Shown: positions 1 to 9,542 of the stretch, piece by piece
Layout: each line of letters begins with the position of its first letter
How positions within the stretch are numbered: position 1 is the first letter of the stretch
DNA from: Planctomycetota bacterium
Lineage (GTDB): Bacteria > Planctomycetota > Phycisphaerae > WQYP01
DNA: 38,225 nucleotides
Assembly: GCA_021790385.1 (NCBI GenBank)
Contig: JAJYDW010000037.1
Span: 1 to 38,225, forward strand
Direction: 5' to 3'
Program-made: the position numbers and the translations under genes
The notes under the pieces: generated by a model
What the model saw: only the letters and a program-made list of their open reading frames with translations
The model's database searches: none
What the model was told of the DNA's origin: nothing

Positions 1-1
1 T

Positions 2-853
2 CCCACGGCCCTGTTTGCAGACAGCAACATCAAGGCGGAATTTGACGGCTCGGTCAAAAGCTTCTTCCGCCGGGCGGTTAAAAAAGTATTGCTGCGGAAA
101 ATTATCCGGCAGACCGACCAGATATTACCGGCGAATTCGTCCGGGATTGCCTATTGGCGATATTACGGCTGCCCGAGGGAAAAGCTTTCGCTGGCCACGT
201 ATTACAGCCAGATAGATACTCCCATCGCCACTGCTCAGGCCACGCGAGCCGCTGCGCTGCAGCAGGTTGGGCTGGATCCGGCAAAGCGATTGATATTTAC
301 CGGGGCACGGCTGGTGCGGGTCAAGGGCCTGCATCTGATGATTGAGGCCTTTGGCCGGTTGGGTCTGGCGGACAAGGGATGGATGTGGGCCATTGCCGGC
401 GGCGGGCCGCTGGACGAAGCACTGAAGCAGCAAGCGGGCAGCCTTAACGGTCACGGCATCCACTTTCTTGGCGTATTAAACCACAGCCAGACCAAGGCGC
501 TGGCCGCCAATGCGGACCTTTTTGTGTTGCCATCCACGTATGAACCGCACGGCATTGTAATTACGGAGGCCATGGGGGTGGGCACACCGGTAATAGCCTC
601 CGATGCCTGTGGTGCCGCTCTGGACTTGGTGGAACCCGGTAAAACCGGGTGGCTTTTTGCCAATGGTTCGGCCGATGATTTACAGCGTGTGCTCAAGGCC
701 GCCACAGATTACCCCGCAGCCCTGGTCACCATGCGTCCAGCCTGCCGGGGCAAATACGAAGCTTGGTACGGCCAATATTCTCCCCTGGTCGCAGTGCCCA
801 AGGTTGTAGCTCGGTTAACCGCGGGTATTCATAAGATGCCGGCGGCCACGTGA
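2..853 (+). CDS. Glycosyltransferase family 4 (GT-B), 5' truncated by window edge
   Basis: The reading frame is open from the left edge of the window, so the N-terminal half of the gene is missing. What remains is the C-terminal Rossmann domain of a GT-B retaining glycosyltransferase. It shows the usual domain start (LIFTGARLVRVKGL), a glycine-rich GGGP turn and the family's E-x7-E nucleotide-sugar motif in YEPHGIVITEAMG. That motif is followed by GTPVIASD and the G-x-x-G-W-L-F loop. The family transfers a sugar from a nucleotide donor in the cytoplasm, commonly for polysaccharide, lipid or glycogen-like products; the acceptor cannot be told here. The gene ends 117 bp before ribH, and I see no terminator between them. 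The family is secure; the substrate is unknown. Confidence 0.85.
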   Translation, partial: PTALFADSNIKAEFDGSVKSFFRRAVKKVLLRKIIRQTDQILPANSSGIAYWRYYGCPREKLSLATYYSQIDTPIATAQATRAAALQQVGLDPAKRLIFTGARLVRVKGLHLMIEAFGRLGLADKGWMWAIAGGGPLDEALKQQAGSLNGHGIHFLGVLNHSQTKALAANADLFVLPSTYEPHGIVITEAMGVGTPVIASDACGAALDLVEPGKTGWLFANGSADDLQRVLKAATDYPAALVTMRPACRGKYEAWYGQYSPLVAVPKVVARLTAGIHKMPAAT

Positions 854-970
854 TTCCCATGATGGCGGCATTGTTATGAGCAGTTGAACTGTGGCGCACC
901 GGGGCCATTGGATTCCAGCGGCGTTTGGCGTTAAACTTCTAATGGGAATGACCTTTGGAGAATTGCTGGC

Positions 971-1450
971 ATGGTGCATGAAATTCAGGGCTTGCTGGTG
1001 GTGCAGCCCAAACAGAAATATGCCTTGGTTGCCGCTGAATTTAACCGCCTGATTACCACGCGGCTGATGGATGGTGCGGTCGATGCACTGCTGCGCCATG
1101 GGGCCACGGAATCGCAGATTACCAAAGTTTGGGTGCCGGGGAGTTTGGAATTGGCGACTGCTGCACGGCAACTGGCGCAAAGCGGCCTTTATTCGGCGAT
1201 TGTTTGCCTGGGCTGCATTATTCGCGGGCAAACGGCACATTTTGACCATGTGGCGACGCAAGCCGCTGCGGGTATAGCGGCCGTGGGCCGCGAAACCGGG
1301 GTGCCCACGCTCTTTGGAGTTATCACGGCAGATACGATCGAACAGGCGATGGACCGGTCGGGCCTTAAGATGGGCAACGTCGGATGGTCTGATGCGTGCG
1401 CCGCCATTGAAATGGCCGGTGTGATGGAGCAAATCAAAAAGCTCAAGTGA
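971..1450 (+). CDS. ribH: 6,7-dimethyl-8-ribityllumazine synthase
   Basis: Lumazine synthase catalyses the penultimate step of riboflavin synthesis, condensing 5-amino-6-ribitylaminouracil with 3,4-dihydroxybutanone phosphate; family members form cytoplasmic pentamers or 60-mer capsids. At 159 residues it has the family length. Recognisable motifs are the AAEFNRLIT segment near residue 21 (aromatic stacking residue F24), VPGSLELATAAR, GCIIRGQTAHFDHV with the catalytic histidine at about residue 90, GVPTLFGVIT, and a phosphate-binding GLKMGNVGW segment. The ATG is preceded by GGAG about 11 bases upstream, which is rather far. nusB follows 113 bp downstream, the ribH-nusB pairing seen in many bacteria. 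No FMN riboswitch was recognised upstream. Confidence 0.95.
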   Translation: MVHEIQGLLVVQPKQKYALVAAEFNRLITTRLMDGAVDALLRHGATESQITKVWVPGSLELATAARQLAQSGLYSAIVCLGCIIRGQTAHFDHVATQAAAGIAAVGRETGVPTLFGVITADTIEQAMDRSGLKMGNVGWSDACAAIEMAGVMEQIKKLK

Positions 1451-1563
1451 TATGGATGGGGCCACGAGTCGCCGGTCTCTGGGATAGGCCCCGGTAAGGC
1501 CGCTGCAAGCCCGGAGCGTGGTTATGGCACCGGTAGCTTTGGCGGGCAGCGTGGAAATACTTC

Positions 1564-1995
1564 ATGTTTCAGCAGCAAAAATCAGCCCGCAAAATTGCTT
1601 TGCAGGCGCTGTTTCAGACGGATATGCAGGGGCCGGACTTTCTGGCGGACATTTTGCCGCAGTTTATCGCCGGAGCTACGGAAGATGTGGACGTGCGGGA
1701 ACTTTCAACCTCGATGGTGCTGGGCGCATGGGGCTACCATGAAACGGCGGATCAATGGCTGACACAGTTTTCGCCGCGCTGGACCATCAGCCGGATGCCG
1801 GCCGTGGACCGCAATATTTTACGTCTGGCGGCGTGGGAACTGACCTGCCGGGGGGATGTGCCGCCTAAAGTGGTGCTGGATGAAGCGATTAATCTGGCCC
1901 GGGAATTTTCCACCGATGAGAGTGCTGCTTTCATCAATGGTGTTCTGGATGCGGCCTTGAAAGACTATCTGTTTCGAACGGGCAAGACGGTGTGA
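1564..1995 (+). CDS. nusB: Transcription antitermination protein NusB
   Basis: NusB is a small all-helical RNA-binding protein. With NusE (S10) it nucleates the antitermination complex on boxA RNA, mainly of rRNA operons. The 143-residue protein has the family length and the hallmark N-terminal signature (ARKIALQALFQTD). It also has the central PAVDRNILRLAAWEL helix and the C-terminal PPKVVLDEAINLAREF and AAFINGVLDAAL segments. It follows ribH on the same strand after a 113-bp gap in which I see no clear terminator. Its stop lies 7 bases before the stop of the convergent histidine kinase gene, so there is no room for a separate terminator. Confidence 0.95.
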   Translation: MFQQQKSARKIALQALFQTDMQGPDFLADILPQFIAGATEDVDVRELSTSMVLGAWGYHETADQWLTQFSPRWTISRMPAVDRNILRLAAWELTCRGDVPPKVVLDEAINLAREFSTDESAAFINGVLDAALKDYLFRTGKTV

Positions 1996-2002
1996 AGGGA
2001 TA

Positions 2003-3757
2003 CTATACTTGGCTGGCGGCAGCGGTAGTTACCGGGACCACAAGGCTGAACGTGGCTCCTTTGCCCAAAGCGCTCACGAGTTCAATTTTGCCCTGCAGCA
2101 GTGTTGCCAGTTCCCGGCTGATGGCCAGGCCCAAACCCGTGCCGCTATGCTGGCGGGTTACAGAGGCATCCAACTGATGAAATTTTTCAAAAACTTCGGC
2201 CTGGTGTTCCGGTGCAATGCCCGGCCCTGTGTCGCTGACTGATACTCTAACGTGCCGCGGGTCGGCGTTTTCCACCGCGATTTTAATTTTGCCGTCCTGG
2301 GGCGTGAATTTCACGGCATTGGAAACAAAGTTATATAAGATCTGGCCGAATCGGCCGGGGTCTGTCTGCACCAGTGGAATGTCCTTGTCGACGGTAAGCG
2401 TTACTTCGATGCCCTTTTTCTGAGCCAGGGGTTTCATGAAGTTGATCAAAGATTCGCAGACATCGGGGACGTTGATGCGTTCCTGGCGCAGAACGACTTT
2501 GCCGGCTTCAATTTTCGCCAGGTCCAGCAAGTCATTGATTAAATCCAGCAATTGGCGGGCGCTGTTTTGAATGTTTTCCAGATACCGGGCCAGTTTGGCA
2601 TCGCCGCGGAGAGATTCGCTGTTGCTTAACAGTTCAGCAAAACCAATAATGGCATTCAGGGGGGTGCGCAGTTCGTGGCTGACATTGGTCAGAAACTCGC
2701 TTTTCACCCGATTGGCGGTAAACAGGTCCACATTGGATTGGGCCAGTTCGCCCACGCGTGTATCGAGGCTGCGGTTGGAGGCTTCCAACTGATCCTGCGA
2801 GTTTTTCAGGGTGGTGAGCATGGTGTTGAAGGTTTCGGACAACTGTTCAAATTCATCCCCGGTGGATATGGCGGAGCGAATGGCCAGATCGCCGGCGGCG
2901 ACTTTTTCGGCCGTGTTTTTGAGCACCCGCACCGGCTGGAGAATCAACCGCGTGGTGATTAGATAAAAAACTACAATGGCCAAGGCTCCGCCGATTAAAC
3001 CGGACACCACAATGACGATGCGGTTGAGCAGCAGTTGATTTTCGGGCACATGGATCGGCATATCCACCCGTACGACGGCGACCAGAGGGTGGCGAGAACC
3101 TGCCGGCAACACTGCGGCCACGGGGCTGGTGACAACGGGACGTGTGGCCGCGGGACGGGAGGTGGCTGCGGCGAGTGCGGAAATGGGGGAAATGGCTTTG
3201 GATGTAAGATGCTTGGCGGCTGTAGTCATGGCCGCCGCTGGCCTTGCGCCGGGCCTGGGGGTAAACCAGGCGGTCCAGTTGGCATGGCATTGCAGACAGG
3301 AACGGCTGGCCCGCACTGCCGCTACGTACTGATAGACTCGCTGATGGCCGGGGCCTGCGGCAACCAGGCCGAACTGCTGCATATTGGCCCGATTCAAAAA
3401 GGCGGTTACAGCCCGCAGGGTAACCGGGTCAGCACCGCGCGGGGGCATATCCGGAGCCTGCAAGGTTAAGATTCGCGGCATGGGATAATACTCGCCGGGC
3501 AGGTGAGCCAGATTCCATCGGGTGAGGGCCTTTTGGGAGGAGGAGGCGGTCAGGTAGGCGGCTGCAGGTCCCTGCTGGTGGACCTGTCGCAAGGCCAGGT
3601 CGGCGACGACATGAGCCTCGTAAACGGGCTGGCGCGCGGTCAACTGTTCCATGCGCTGCCATGGGACCGCCAGCGCACCGGTGATAATCACCAAGACCGC
3701 CAACCCGAAAAGCAATTGGCACTTGGCCGCCAGAGATATGGACAGCTCGCGCTTCAA
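2003..3757 (-). CDS. Membrane sensor histidine kinase with CxxCH-containing (DUF3365-like) sensor region
   Basis: The 584-residue protein has TM1 (about 13-31), a periplasmic sensor region (32-245), TM2 (246-268), a HAMP domain (270-322), a short coiled coil, HisKA with the phospho-acceptor in SHELRTPLN (H361), and HATPase_c. The ATPase domain shows an N box (FVSNAVKF, N480), G1 (DTGPGIA, about 509) and G2 (GTGLGLA, about 539). The sensor region contains C154-L-Q-C-H158, a c-type haem-binding signature as in Tll0287/DUF3365 sensors. After it comes an Ala/Thr/Pro-rich linker (about 165-222) that looks disordered. The start is TTG, overlapping the upstream gene's TGA stop in a TTGA arrangement, which points to translational coupling. 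No response regulator is adjacent. Redox or gas sensing is inferred; haem attachment is not shown. Confidence 0.88.
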   Translation of the reverse strand: MKRELSISLAAKCQLLFGLAVLVIITGALAVPWQRMEQLTARQPVYEAHVVADLALRQVHQQGPAAAYLTASSSQKALTRWNLAHLPGEYYPMPRILTLQAPDMPPRGADPVTLRAVTAFLNRANMQQFGLVAAGPGHQRVYQYVAAVRASRSCLQCHANWTAWFTPRPGARPAAAMTTAAKHLTSKAISPISALAAATSRPAATRPVVTSPVAAVLPAGSRHPLVAVVRVDMPIHVPENQLLLNRIVIVVSGLIGGALAIVVFYLITTRLILQPVRVLKNTAEKVAAGDLAIRSAISTGDEFEQLSETFNTMLTTLKNSQDQLEASNRSLDTRVGELAQSNVDLFTANRVKSEFLTNVSHELRTPLNAIIGFAELLSNSESLRGDAKLARYLENIQNSARQLLDLINDLLDLAKIEAGKVVLRQERINVPDVCESLINFMKPLAQKKGIEVTLTVDKDIPLVQTDPGRFGQILYNFVSNAVKFTPQDGKIKIAVENADPRHVRVSVSDTGPGIAPEHQAEVFEKFHQLDASVTRQHSGTGLGLAISRELATLLQGKIELVSALGKGATFSLVVPVTTAAASQV

Positions 3758-4851
3758 GGTCTTTCTTCAACACCCATCTCATGCTGCTTGCGCAGGTGCA
3801 TCCGCAGAACGGTGTAATAACCCACCACCGCCCCGGAAAGACCGGCTCCGACATAAGCGATGGGCAGCGCTCCCGCCATGGGTGCTGCGGCCTGCCCCGG
3901 ATACTCCGGCACGCTGTGCATGGAGAAATAGTACAGGACCGCCGCAGTTGCCGGTATAGCCGGCCATACCGCCCATGGGCTGACATCGGCAAACACCGCC
4001 CCGGCGGCAAACGCGCCGGCCGCAAAGGCCACAAAGTTGGCAAAGATCGCCTGTCCCACAAACTGTGAACGCAGCAGGATCATCAGCAGCAGCGAGGCTA
4101 CGGCTCCGGTAATGACAAAACCGCCGGCATTGGCCAAAAGACTGCTGGTCATCTTGCTCCGGCGCACCTTGTCGATCTGGATGGCTGAGGCCGTGAAAGG
4201 CATGATCAAACCATGGATGTTGGTATCCGGCAGGGGCAGGCCGTCAAGCCCGGCCAGATGAATCCACAGGCTGTTGCGGAAGATCAGGCGGTAAAACATG
4301 CGGGATATAGCTTCACCGGCCAGCACAAATATTATCCAAAACAGGCATTGCCACTGCAGTATCTGGTACACACGGGGCAAGGTTGCAGGAGTCTGCGGAA
4401 GAAGCAGGTTGGTCATCGGTCCCCATTTGACGGCTAAGATGCATAATCCAATCGCCGCCGTGAAAAGGCCGGAATGCGGCGTATCGGGCCAGGTGATCAA
4501 CATGCCCAGAAAGATGGCCACAAGCAAAGCGATGAGCATGACCAATTCCGATTCCAGGGAGCCGGCCGACCCCCACGCGGCGATCCAGGCTCCCTGGTTC
4601 CACGGTGAGGGTAGAAGATGATTACCGATCCAGAGAAAGAGCAAGCCAGAGGCGACCATGGCCAGAAGGTAACGGATCTGACGCAGGGCGTTGTAGCCGA
4701 AGGTTCCGGCCCAATGCTCTAGCCGGCTGCCGGCGATCATTTCCGCAGTGTCGGTCGGTACGGGATCTGGATTCAGGTTATTCATGAGATCAGGACTGTT
4801 CATTTGACATCCCCGGTTGGCAAAAAACTCGGCATCGGGCACCCGGTACAT
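3754..4851 (-). CDS. Uncharacterised membrane protein with about eight transmembrane segments
   Basis: I do not recognise a family. The protein is up to 365 residues with a hydrophilic N-terminus (about 50 residues), then about eight hydrophobic segments. Two of these are Ala/Gly-rich (AIFANFVAFAAGAFAAG and AYVGAGLSGAVVGYYTV). A soluble loop between segments 4 and 5 contains GLDGLPLPDTNIHG. The C-terminus is charged (HLRKQHEMGVEERP). Two starts are possible: the ATG at 4851, 18 bp after the preceding gene's stop, or the ATG at 4803, which has GGGG seven bases upstream and may be the true start (349 residues). The stop overlaps the TTG start of the histidine kinase by four bases, so the two are probably made together. 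A signalling partner or transporter role would be a guess. Confidence 0.75.
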   Translation of the reverse strand: MYRVPDAEFFANRGCQMNSPDLMNNLNPDPVPTDTAEMIAGSRLEHWAGTFGYNALRQIRYLLAMVASGLLFLWIGNHLLPSPWNQGAWIAAWGSAGSLESELVMLIALLVAIFLGMLITWPDTPHSGLFTAAIGLCILAVKWGPMTNLLLPQTPATLPRVYQILQWQCLFWIIFVLAGEAISRMFYRLIFRNSLWIHLAGLDGLPLPDTNIHGLIMPFTASAIQIDKVRRSKMTSSLLANAGGFVITGAVASLLLMILLRSQFVGQAIFANFVAFAAGAFAAGAVFADVSPWAVWPAIPATAAVLYYFSMHSVPEYPGQAAAPMAGALPIAYVGAGLSGAVVGYYTVLRMHLRKQHEMGVEERP

Positions 4852-4869
4852 TCAGTGCGGGCGTTTATT

Positions 4870-7800
4870 CTACGGTCCAATGTGATAAACGCATACCGTG
4901 CCGTTGATTTCAAAGACGATGGCATTATTGACAACGGTCCAGTCGCTGATGATCGGTCCCTGGGGTGACCGGGCGGAACGGACCAGCCGTTGGTTTAGTT
5001 CAACAGTGCCGTTATCCAGCCGTCCCTGTTGATCCTGCTGATCAATCAGGAAGAGCTTCACAGCATGTTGAGTAGAGCCTAATGGACCTTGGGCCAACAG
5101 CGCCATATCTGGATTGGCCATGCACACGCCGGTAAACGCCGGCGTACGGGATCGGATAAATACCGCGCGCCATCGCGTCTGGCCACTGCGGGTAGAGAGT
5201 GCCGTGACGGCGCGCGGTGAGACCACCACCACCGTATCCCGGTTGCGAAAGGTGGCGACGGCCATGGGCACCTGGGCCGTACCGCCGGCGGCAATGCTGT
5301 CCACCTGCCAGCGATTGGTGCCGTCGCGAAGACGCAGCGCGCATAATCCGGTCCGCTGGGTGATGATGAGGCCATCCTGCGAAAGAGCGGACGCCTGTGG
5401 AAACGGGACGTCAAGACCGATCCGGCTCCAAACGGGAGCATTCAAGGAGCCACTGAGGTTATACGCCATGGCACTGCGCCGACCAACTACATACAGTGTT
5501 CCATCCGGGCCGGCGCTGGCCCATTGGACCCGCTCACCGGGCGGCAGTCGAATGGCCCCCTCCACCTTTCCGCTGGCGTCGTCAATCACCACCATGGTGG
5601 TAACCGGATAGTCCATCAGGGTGACCAGGCGATCTCCGGTGCCGAGAACATGGGAAATTCGGCCATAGCGGCTTAGATTCATGGGTGCCCCCCAGGTCGG
5701 TCTGCCGGTCTTGAGATTGATGGCGGCCAAACTTTGATTGCCGATTTCAATGAGTTCATCACCAACAATCTTAAGCGAGGCATAAGCCGTTGGCCCCAAT
5801 ATCTGCTGCAATTCCATGGGATTGCGGGCAAAGGCGCGTTCAAAGGCCAGCAGGCCATTGTTAGGAGTAATGACCCTGCCGTTGATCATGACGAGGCCTG
5901 GCTGCGGCTGGAAGACAGCGATGCGTTTTTCGGAAAATGTGTTATTGGGGTTCATCAGATGAGCGGTTTTCTGATGGAAACCTACCAGAGGAGCCGTCCA
6001 CTGAATCTTGCCATCAGCAAGCCGTATGGACATGGCTTGCTTCGGTGCGGCGAGAATCGCCCGGCCATGCACAAACCCGATCAGAGCAACATGTGGAACG
6101 GGCAGGTTTTTTTCCCAGCGCAAAGCCATAGTGGCTGAATCAAAGCAAGAGATTTTGGTACCAGTGCCAATCGGATTGGCTACCAGCAGGATATCCGATC
6201 GCTGTAAAGCCCGTGAACGGTTCAGCGGCTTAAGAAATATTCCCGCGATGGGAGTATGCACTGTGAGTGGATCGCCGGATTGGTAAGCCAGATGGGGCAG
6301 ATGATAAAGAGCATCGGGCGGCGCATGGTGCTGGATTCGCAGCACTTGCCGGGCAAAACTGATGGTTTTGCCGGCGGATGGCCAGGTGAAATCGGGATAC
6401 AATTCCGCTCCCCGGCGGGCCAGAGCCAGCGCCGTGTTCCAATGGCCACGGTTCCGCGTATTGTCAATCATGTCGGCGACCACCCGGGCTTTTTGTGCGG
6501 GATCCTGCACATGATTTTTCAACCAAATCAACAGATGATTTTCAAGCGTCCACTGTTGATGTGTACGATAGATGGTGGCCAATTTCCAGGCCGCCGTCGC
6601 AGCGGCCGTGCTGTTGGGAAAACGATACATCACCCGCAAGAGGTAATTAGGCTCAGTCGGGTGGGCCACCAAGAGCGCTTCGGCCTGCATTTCCGCAGAC
6701 TGATAGGCTGCGACACCGAGCCTGGCGATGAGTCTGGTGGAAATCTCGGCTTCCGCAGCGATGCCGGCCAGTGTTACGCCGTTAGCTCGTTGCAATGGCG
6801 CATCTCGATAGCTGGATCGGGCCAAAATTTGTTGAAGCAGCGCCAGGGCATGGGGACCATCCAACAACTTCAAATAGGACTCGGCCTGACCCATGCGCCA
6901 CGCCACCTGTTGGCGATCGGACCGGGCCACCAGGCCGGCCATACGATAATAAAACAAGGATTCCTGTTGTCGTGGGCGGGCGCGACGGTGGCGGAGCAAA
7001 TCTCCAAATCGCATGGTGAGATGAAAAATGCGGCTTAAAGTGGCCAAATCCGGGGTGGTGGCGACATTGGCTTTCGTGGCGGCTTGCTGCATCATCTGAC
7101 GGGACAAACGGTCATGCCCGGTGCGAAAGGCAATGGCAGAAAGCGTCAAATACATAAGCGGGTCATTCGGGTGTCGCTTGATCTGGGCAAGATCATAAGT
7201 CAAGGCGGTCTTCCATCGGGCGTAAGCAATGATGGTATCATCGTTTACCGCGAGAATTTCCTGGCGGGTCACCAGCAGGTTACCCGGCAAGCCGGGTTTA
7301 TTTTTTTCAGCGGATGGCCATGGTATTAACGGCTGCATTGTTCCGGTACCCACCTGCACACGCAGCAAACCCTGCTTGAGCGGCAGGTAAACGAAACGTG
7401 AGGTCAACGCCGGCCGGGCCATGAGAATGCCGGATTTGGCAATAGGCGAAGAACTCCAGGCCACGGTTCCGCCGGGAAGATCAAAGGCCTTCACCCGTTG
7501 GCCCACCACAATAAGTTGATGGTGAATCACACCCAGAATCATCAAGGCCCCGACGGGATTACGACAGGCAATGACACGAACAATCCGGCCGCTGGATTGA
7601 GAGTAAATGTATATATGCGCATTGATCGTAGACGAGTCACAGGTGATCACCATCCCGTGGTAGATCAATGGGGCATTGACCTGCCATGGTACCGTCCGGG
7701 AGATGACGCCATTGAAGTACATCTGATTTTGTGGCACGGGGGGCTGCGGTGTTAACCGCAACCACACGATTTTGCCAAGCCGGGCATCAATGGCCATTTC

Positions 7801-9504
7801 CGCTCCAAAGCTGGTATCCACATCAACCACACCGCCCGACATAGACAAAATCGTATTAACCTTGGCGGGCGGTCCGTATCCCCGTGACGCGATGGAGCAG
7901 AGATATTCGCGCCAGACAACGGCACCGGTATGTCTATTGAAGCGCAGCAGATACAGTTGTTCTGCGCCGTTGGCGGGAGCAGCGCAGGCCAAAACATAGA
8001 CACCGTTTCCCTGTACCATGGGTGAGGTCATCAGGGTAAAGGATCCATTGACGCCCGGCGGTGCCAGACTGTGGGATGACCGACTCCACATCAGTCGGCC
8101 ATTATGTCGATCCATACAGATCAGTCGCACGGGGGGCAAACCACCCCAGCCATACGGATTAAAAACCTGCGGCCCTTGCGTGGGTAAAATGCTGTAGAGT
8201 TTATTGCCAGCCAGAGTGCATTCCAGATGATCCACGGATGAGGCCAACATGTCGAAACCGCTCCCGGGTTGGTTCAGCGCTGCCGGGAGCACAGCCGGAT
8301 ATCGCCAAAGCACAAAACCGGAGGCCTCATTAAACGCAATGATTTGCGTGGTGGTGTTGACATATAAGGTTTCCATGCCGGCGGTGGGAAACGCATACAT
8401 AATTTGAGGATTACCGTTGAGCCAGGTGTTGGCGTTACCCAGCGAAAATACCTGAATCTTCTGCTGGCGGGCCTGGGCTTGCTGCGCGGGATTGATAGTG
8501 GAAGTTGGCCCGGTAGAGCGTTGTTTCAGGTTATCGGTCCATAACATGGCGCCGGGCAGGCTATGCGAACGGGCAATGCGATTGCGCAGATTATTACCTG
8601 CGTAAGTGGGCCACCTGATCTGCGGATGGTTGGCCGCGGTCGCCAGCCAACTATGTTTTGCGCAAGCGGCGGTCAACGCCGCCGCCAAGTCGACATGCCG
8701 GCCGCCAAACCAACCCATGGACTTGGGATAACCTTGTGAGAGCTGCGCTGCAAGTTTCGACGCCAGACCATTTTCTCCGGCGAGATGCGCCGCCAGCGCC
8801 GCTCGAAACAAGAGCATCGGACGAAGGCTGGTCATGCCCGGGTGTTGCAGCAGGGTGAGCCACAATTGGGAGGCCTCATCAAAATCACCGCGCTCAAAGA
8901 GCCATGACGCCCCGACATTAAGGCCCTTGGCCGCCGTCTGAGATGGAAAGTAGCGACCTCCATATTGCAGTAAGCGAGTTAAATTGTGGTCTTGCAGAGC
9001 CGTGTGAATTTTGGCCTGTGCTTCCGGGCCGTAAATCTGGTCGTAAATGGAGCGCTGGGCGGGAGGCAAGGCCAGCAAAATGGACCAGACTCGCCGCTGA
9101 ATGCTTACGTATAAGTCGCCTGAGGTCCGGATGACTTTGTTGCCATATTTGTCGGCAATATTTTGAAAAAGACGTACGGCCGAAACCGTATGGCCGCTGC
9201 TTAAAAGCCGATGAGCCTTCCGCATTAAATCCGAGGCTCCAAAAGAATCGTTGACCTGCACCAGTCGAAAAGTCGTATCATTGTTTTTACTAGCGGGCGG
9301 TTTAAAAGGAACCACCGGCTGGACTGGCGTCCGAATCACGGGACCGCCCGGATTGACGCGCAGCATCATTTGGCCACGCAGTAATGCGGCTGTAGCGAAT
9401 ACCCCGGTCAAAGCGGCAACGATCAACGGGGCCATTTTTCCGGCAAACAATTTTTGCGCCGATGCGGTCTGGCCCACAACAGGTTCTGTTTGATGCCTTT
9501 TCAT
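4870..9504 (-). CDS. Giant membrane-anchored PQQ-like beta-propeller / helical-repeat protein
   Basis: A protein of about 1,544 residues. It has an N-terminal signal anchor (hydrophobic stretch at about 25-42) and a helical repeat region (about 70-300) with TPR-like pairs. A first beta-propeller region follows (about 350-770), then a second helical block (about 775-1060) and a second propeller region (about 1065 to the end). The propellers carry repeated PQQ-type blade ends such as NEASGFVLWRY, DRHNGRLMWSR, NRHTGAVVWREY, NLKTGRPTWG, RLRDGTNRWQ and STRSGQTRWR. These repeats usually build a scaffold and do not by themselves imply a PQQ cofactor; I see no clear quinoprotein dehydrogenase active site. 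The bulk is probably periplasmic. The ATG at 9504 is chosen because AGGTG lies just upstream; a GTG at 9510 would add two residues. Function unknown. Confidence 0.85.
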   Translation of the reverse strand: MKRHQTEPVVGQTASAQKLFAGKMAPLIVAALTGVFATAALLRGQMMLRVNPGGPVIRTPVQPVVPFKPPASKNNDTTFRLVQVNDSFGASDLMRKAHRLLSSGHTVSAVRLFQNIADKYGNKVIRTSGDLYVSIQRRVWSILLALPPAQRSIYDQIYGPEAQAKIHTALQDHNLTRLLQYGGRYFPSQTAAKGLNVGASWLFERGDFDEASQLWLTLLQHPGMTSLRPMLLFRAALAAHLAGENGLASKLAAQLSQGYPKSMGWFGGRHVDLAAALTAACAKHSWLATAANHPQIRWPTYAGNNLRNRIARSHSLPGAMLWTDNLKQRSTGPTSTINPAQQAQARQQKIQVFSLGNANTWLNGNPQIMYAFPTAGMETLYVNTTTQIIAFNEASGFVLWRYPAVLPAALNQPGSGFDMLASSVDHLECTLAGNKLYSILPTQGPQVFNPYGWGGLPPVRLICMDRHNGRLMWSRSSHSLAPPGVNGSFTLMTSPMVQGNGVYVLACAAPANGAEQLYLLRFNRHTGAVVWREYLCSIASRGYGPPAKVNTILSMSGGVVDVDTSFGAEMAIDARLGKIVWLRLTPQPPVPQNQMYFNGVISRTVPWQVNAPLIYHGMVITCDSSTINAHIYIYSQSSGRIVRVIACRNPVGALMILGVIHHQLIVVGQRVKAFDLPGGTVAWSSSPIAKSGILMARPALTSRFVYLPLKQGLLRVQVGTGTMQPLIPWPSAEKNKPGLPGNLLVTRQEILAVNDDTIIAYARWKTALTYDLAQIKRHPNDPLMYLTLSAIAFRTGHDRLSRQMMQQAATKANVATTPDLATLSRIFHLTMRFGDLLRHRRARPRQQESLFYYRMAGLVARSDRQQVAWRMGQAESYLKLLDGPHALALLQQILARSSYRDAPLQRANGVTLAGIAAEAEISTRLIARLGVAAYQSAEMQAEALLVAHPTEPNYLLRVMYRFPNSTAAATAAWKLATIYRTHQQWTLENHLLIWLKNHVQDPAQKARVVADMIDNTRNRGHWNTALALARRGAELYPDFTWPSAGKTISFARQVLRIQHHAPPDALYHLPHLAYQSGDPLTVHTPIAGIFLKPLNRSRALQRSDILLVANPIGTGTKISCFDSATMALRWEKNLPVPHVALIGFVHGRAILAAPKQAMSIRLADGKIQWTAPLVGFHQKTAHLMNPNNTFSEKRIAVFQPQPGLVMINGRVITPNNGLLAFERAFARNPMELQQILGPTAYASLKIVGDELIEIGNQSLAAINLKTGRPTWGAPMNLSRYGRISHVLGTGDRLVTLMDYPVTTMVVIDDASGKVEGAIRLPPGERVQWASAGPDGTLYVVGRRSAMAYNLSGSLNAPVWSRIGLDVPFPQASALSQDGLIITQRTGLCALRLRDGTNRWQVDSIAAGGTAQVPMAVATFRNRDTVVVVSPRAVTALSTRSGQTRWRAVFIRSRTPAFTGVCMANPDMALLAQGPLGSTQHAVKLFLIDQQDQQGRLDNGTVELNQRLVRSARSPQGPIISDWTVVNNAIVFEINGTVCVYHIGP

Positions 9505-9542
9505 ACACACCTACATGACAATGGTTTCCATCTTGCGCCGGG

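Noticed and set aside
853..948. ATTCCCAT/ATGGGAAT inverted pair between the glycosyltransferase and ribH
   Set aside because: Arms are 8 bp and about 80 bp apart with no supporting structure; no FMN riboswitch features between them.
815..1465. 216-codon open frame antisense to ribH
   Set aside because: No family resemblance; mirrors the codon structure of ribH, which is secure on the other strand.
6256..7038. 260-codon plus-strand frame inside the giant propeller gene
   Set aside because: No recognisable motif, and the minus-strand frame is a continuous repeat protein over this stretch.
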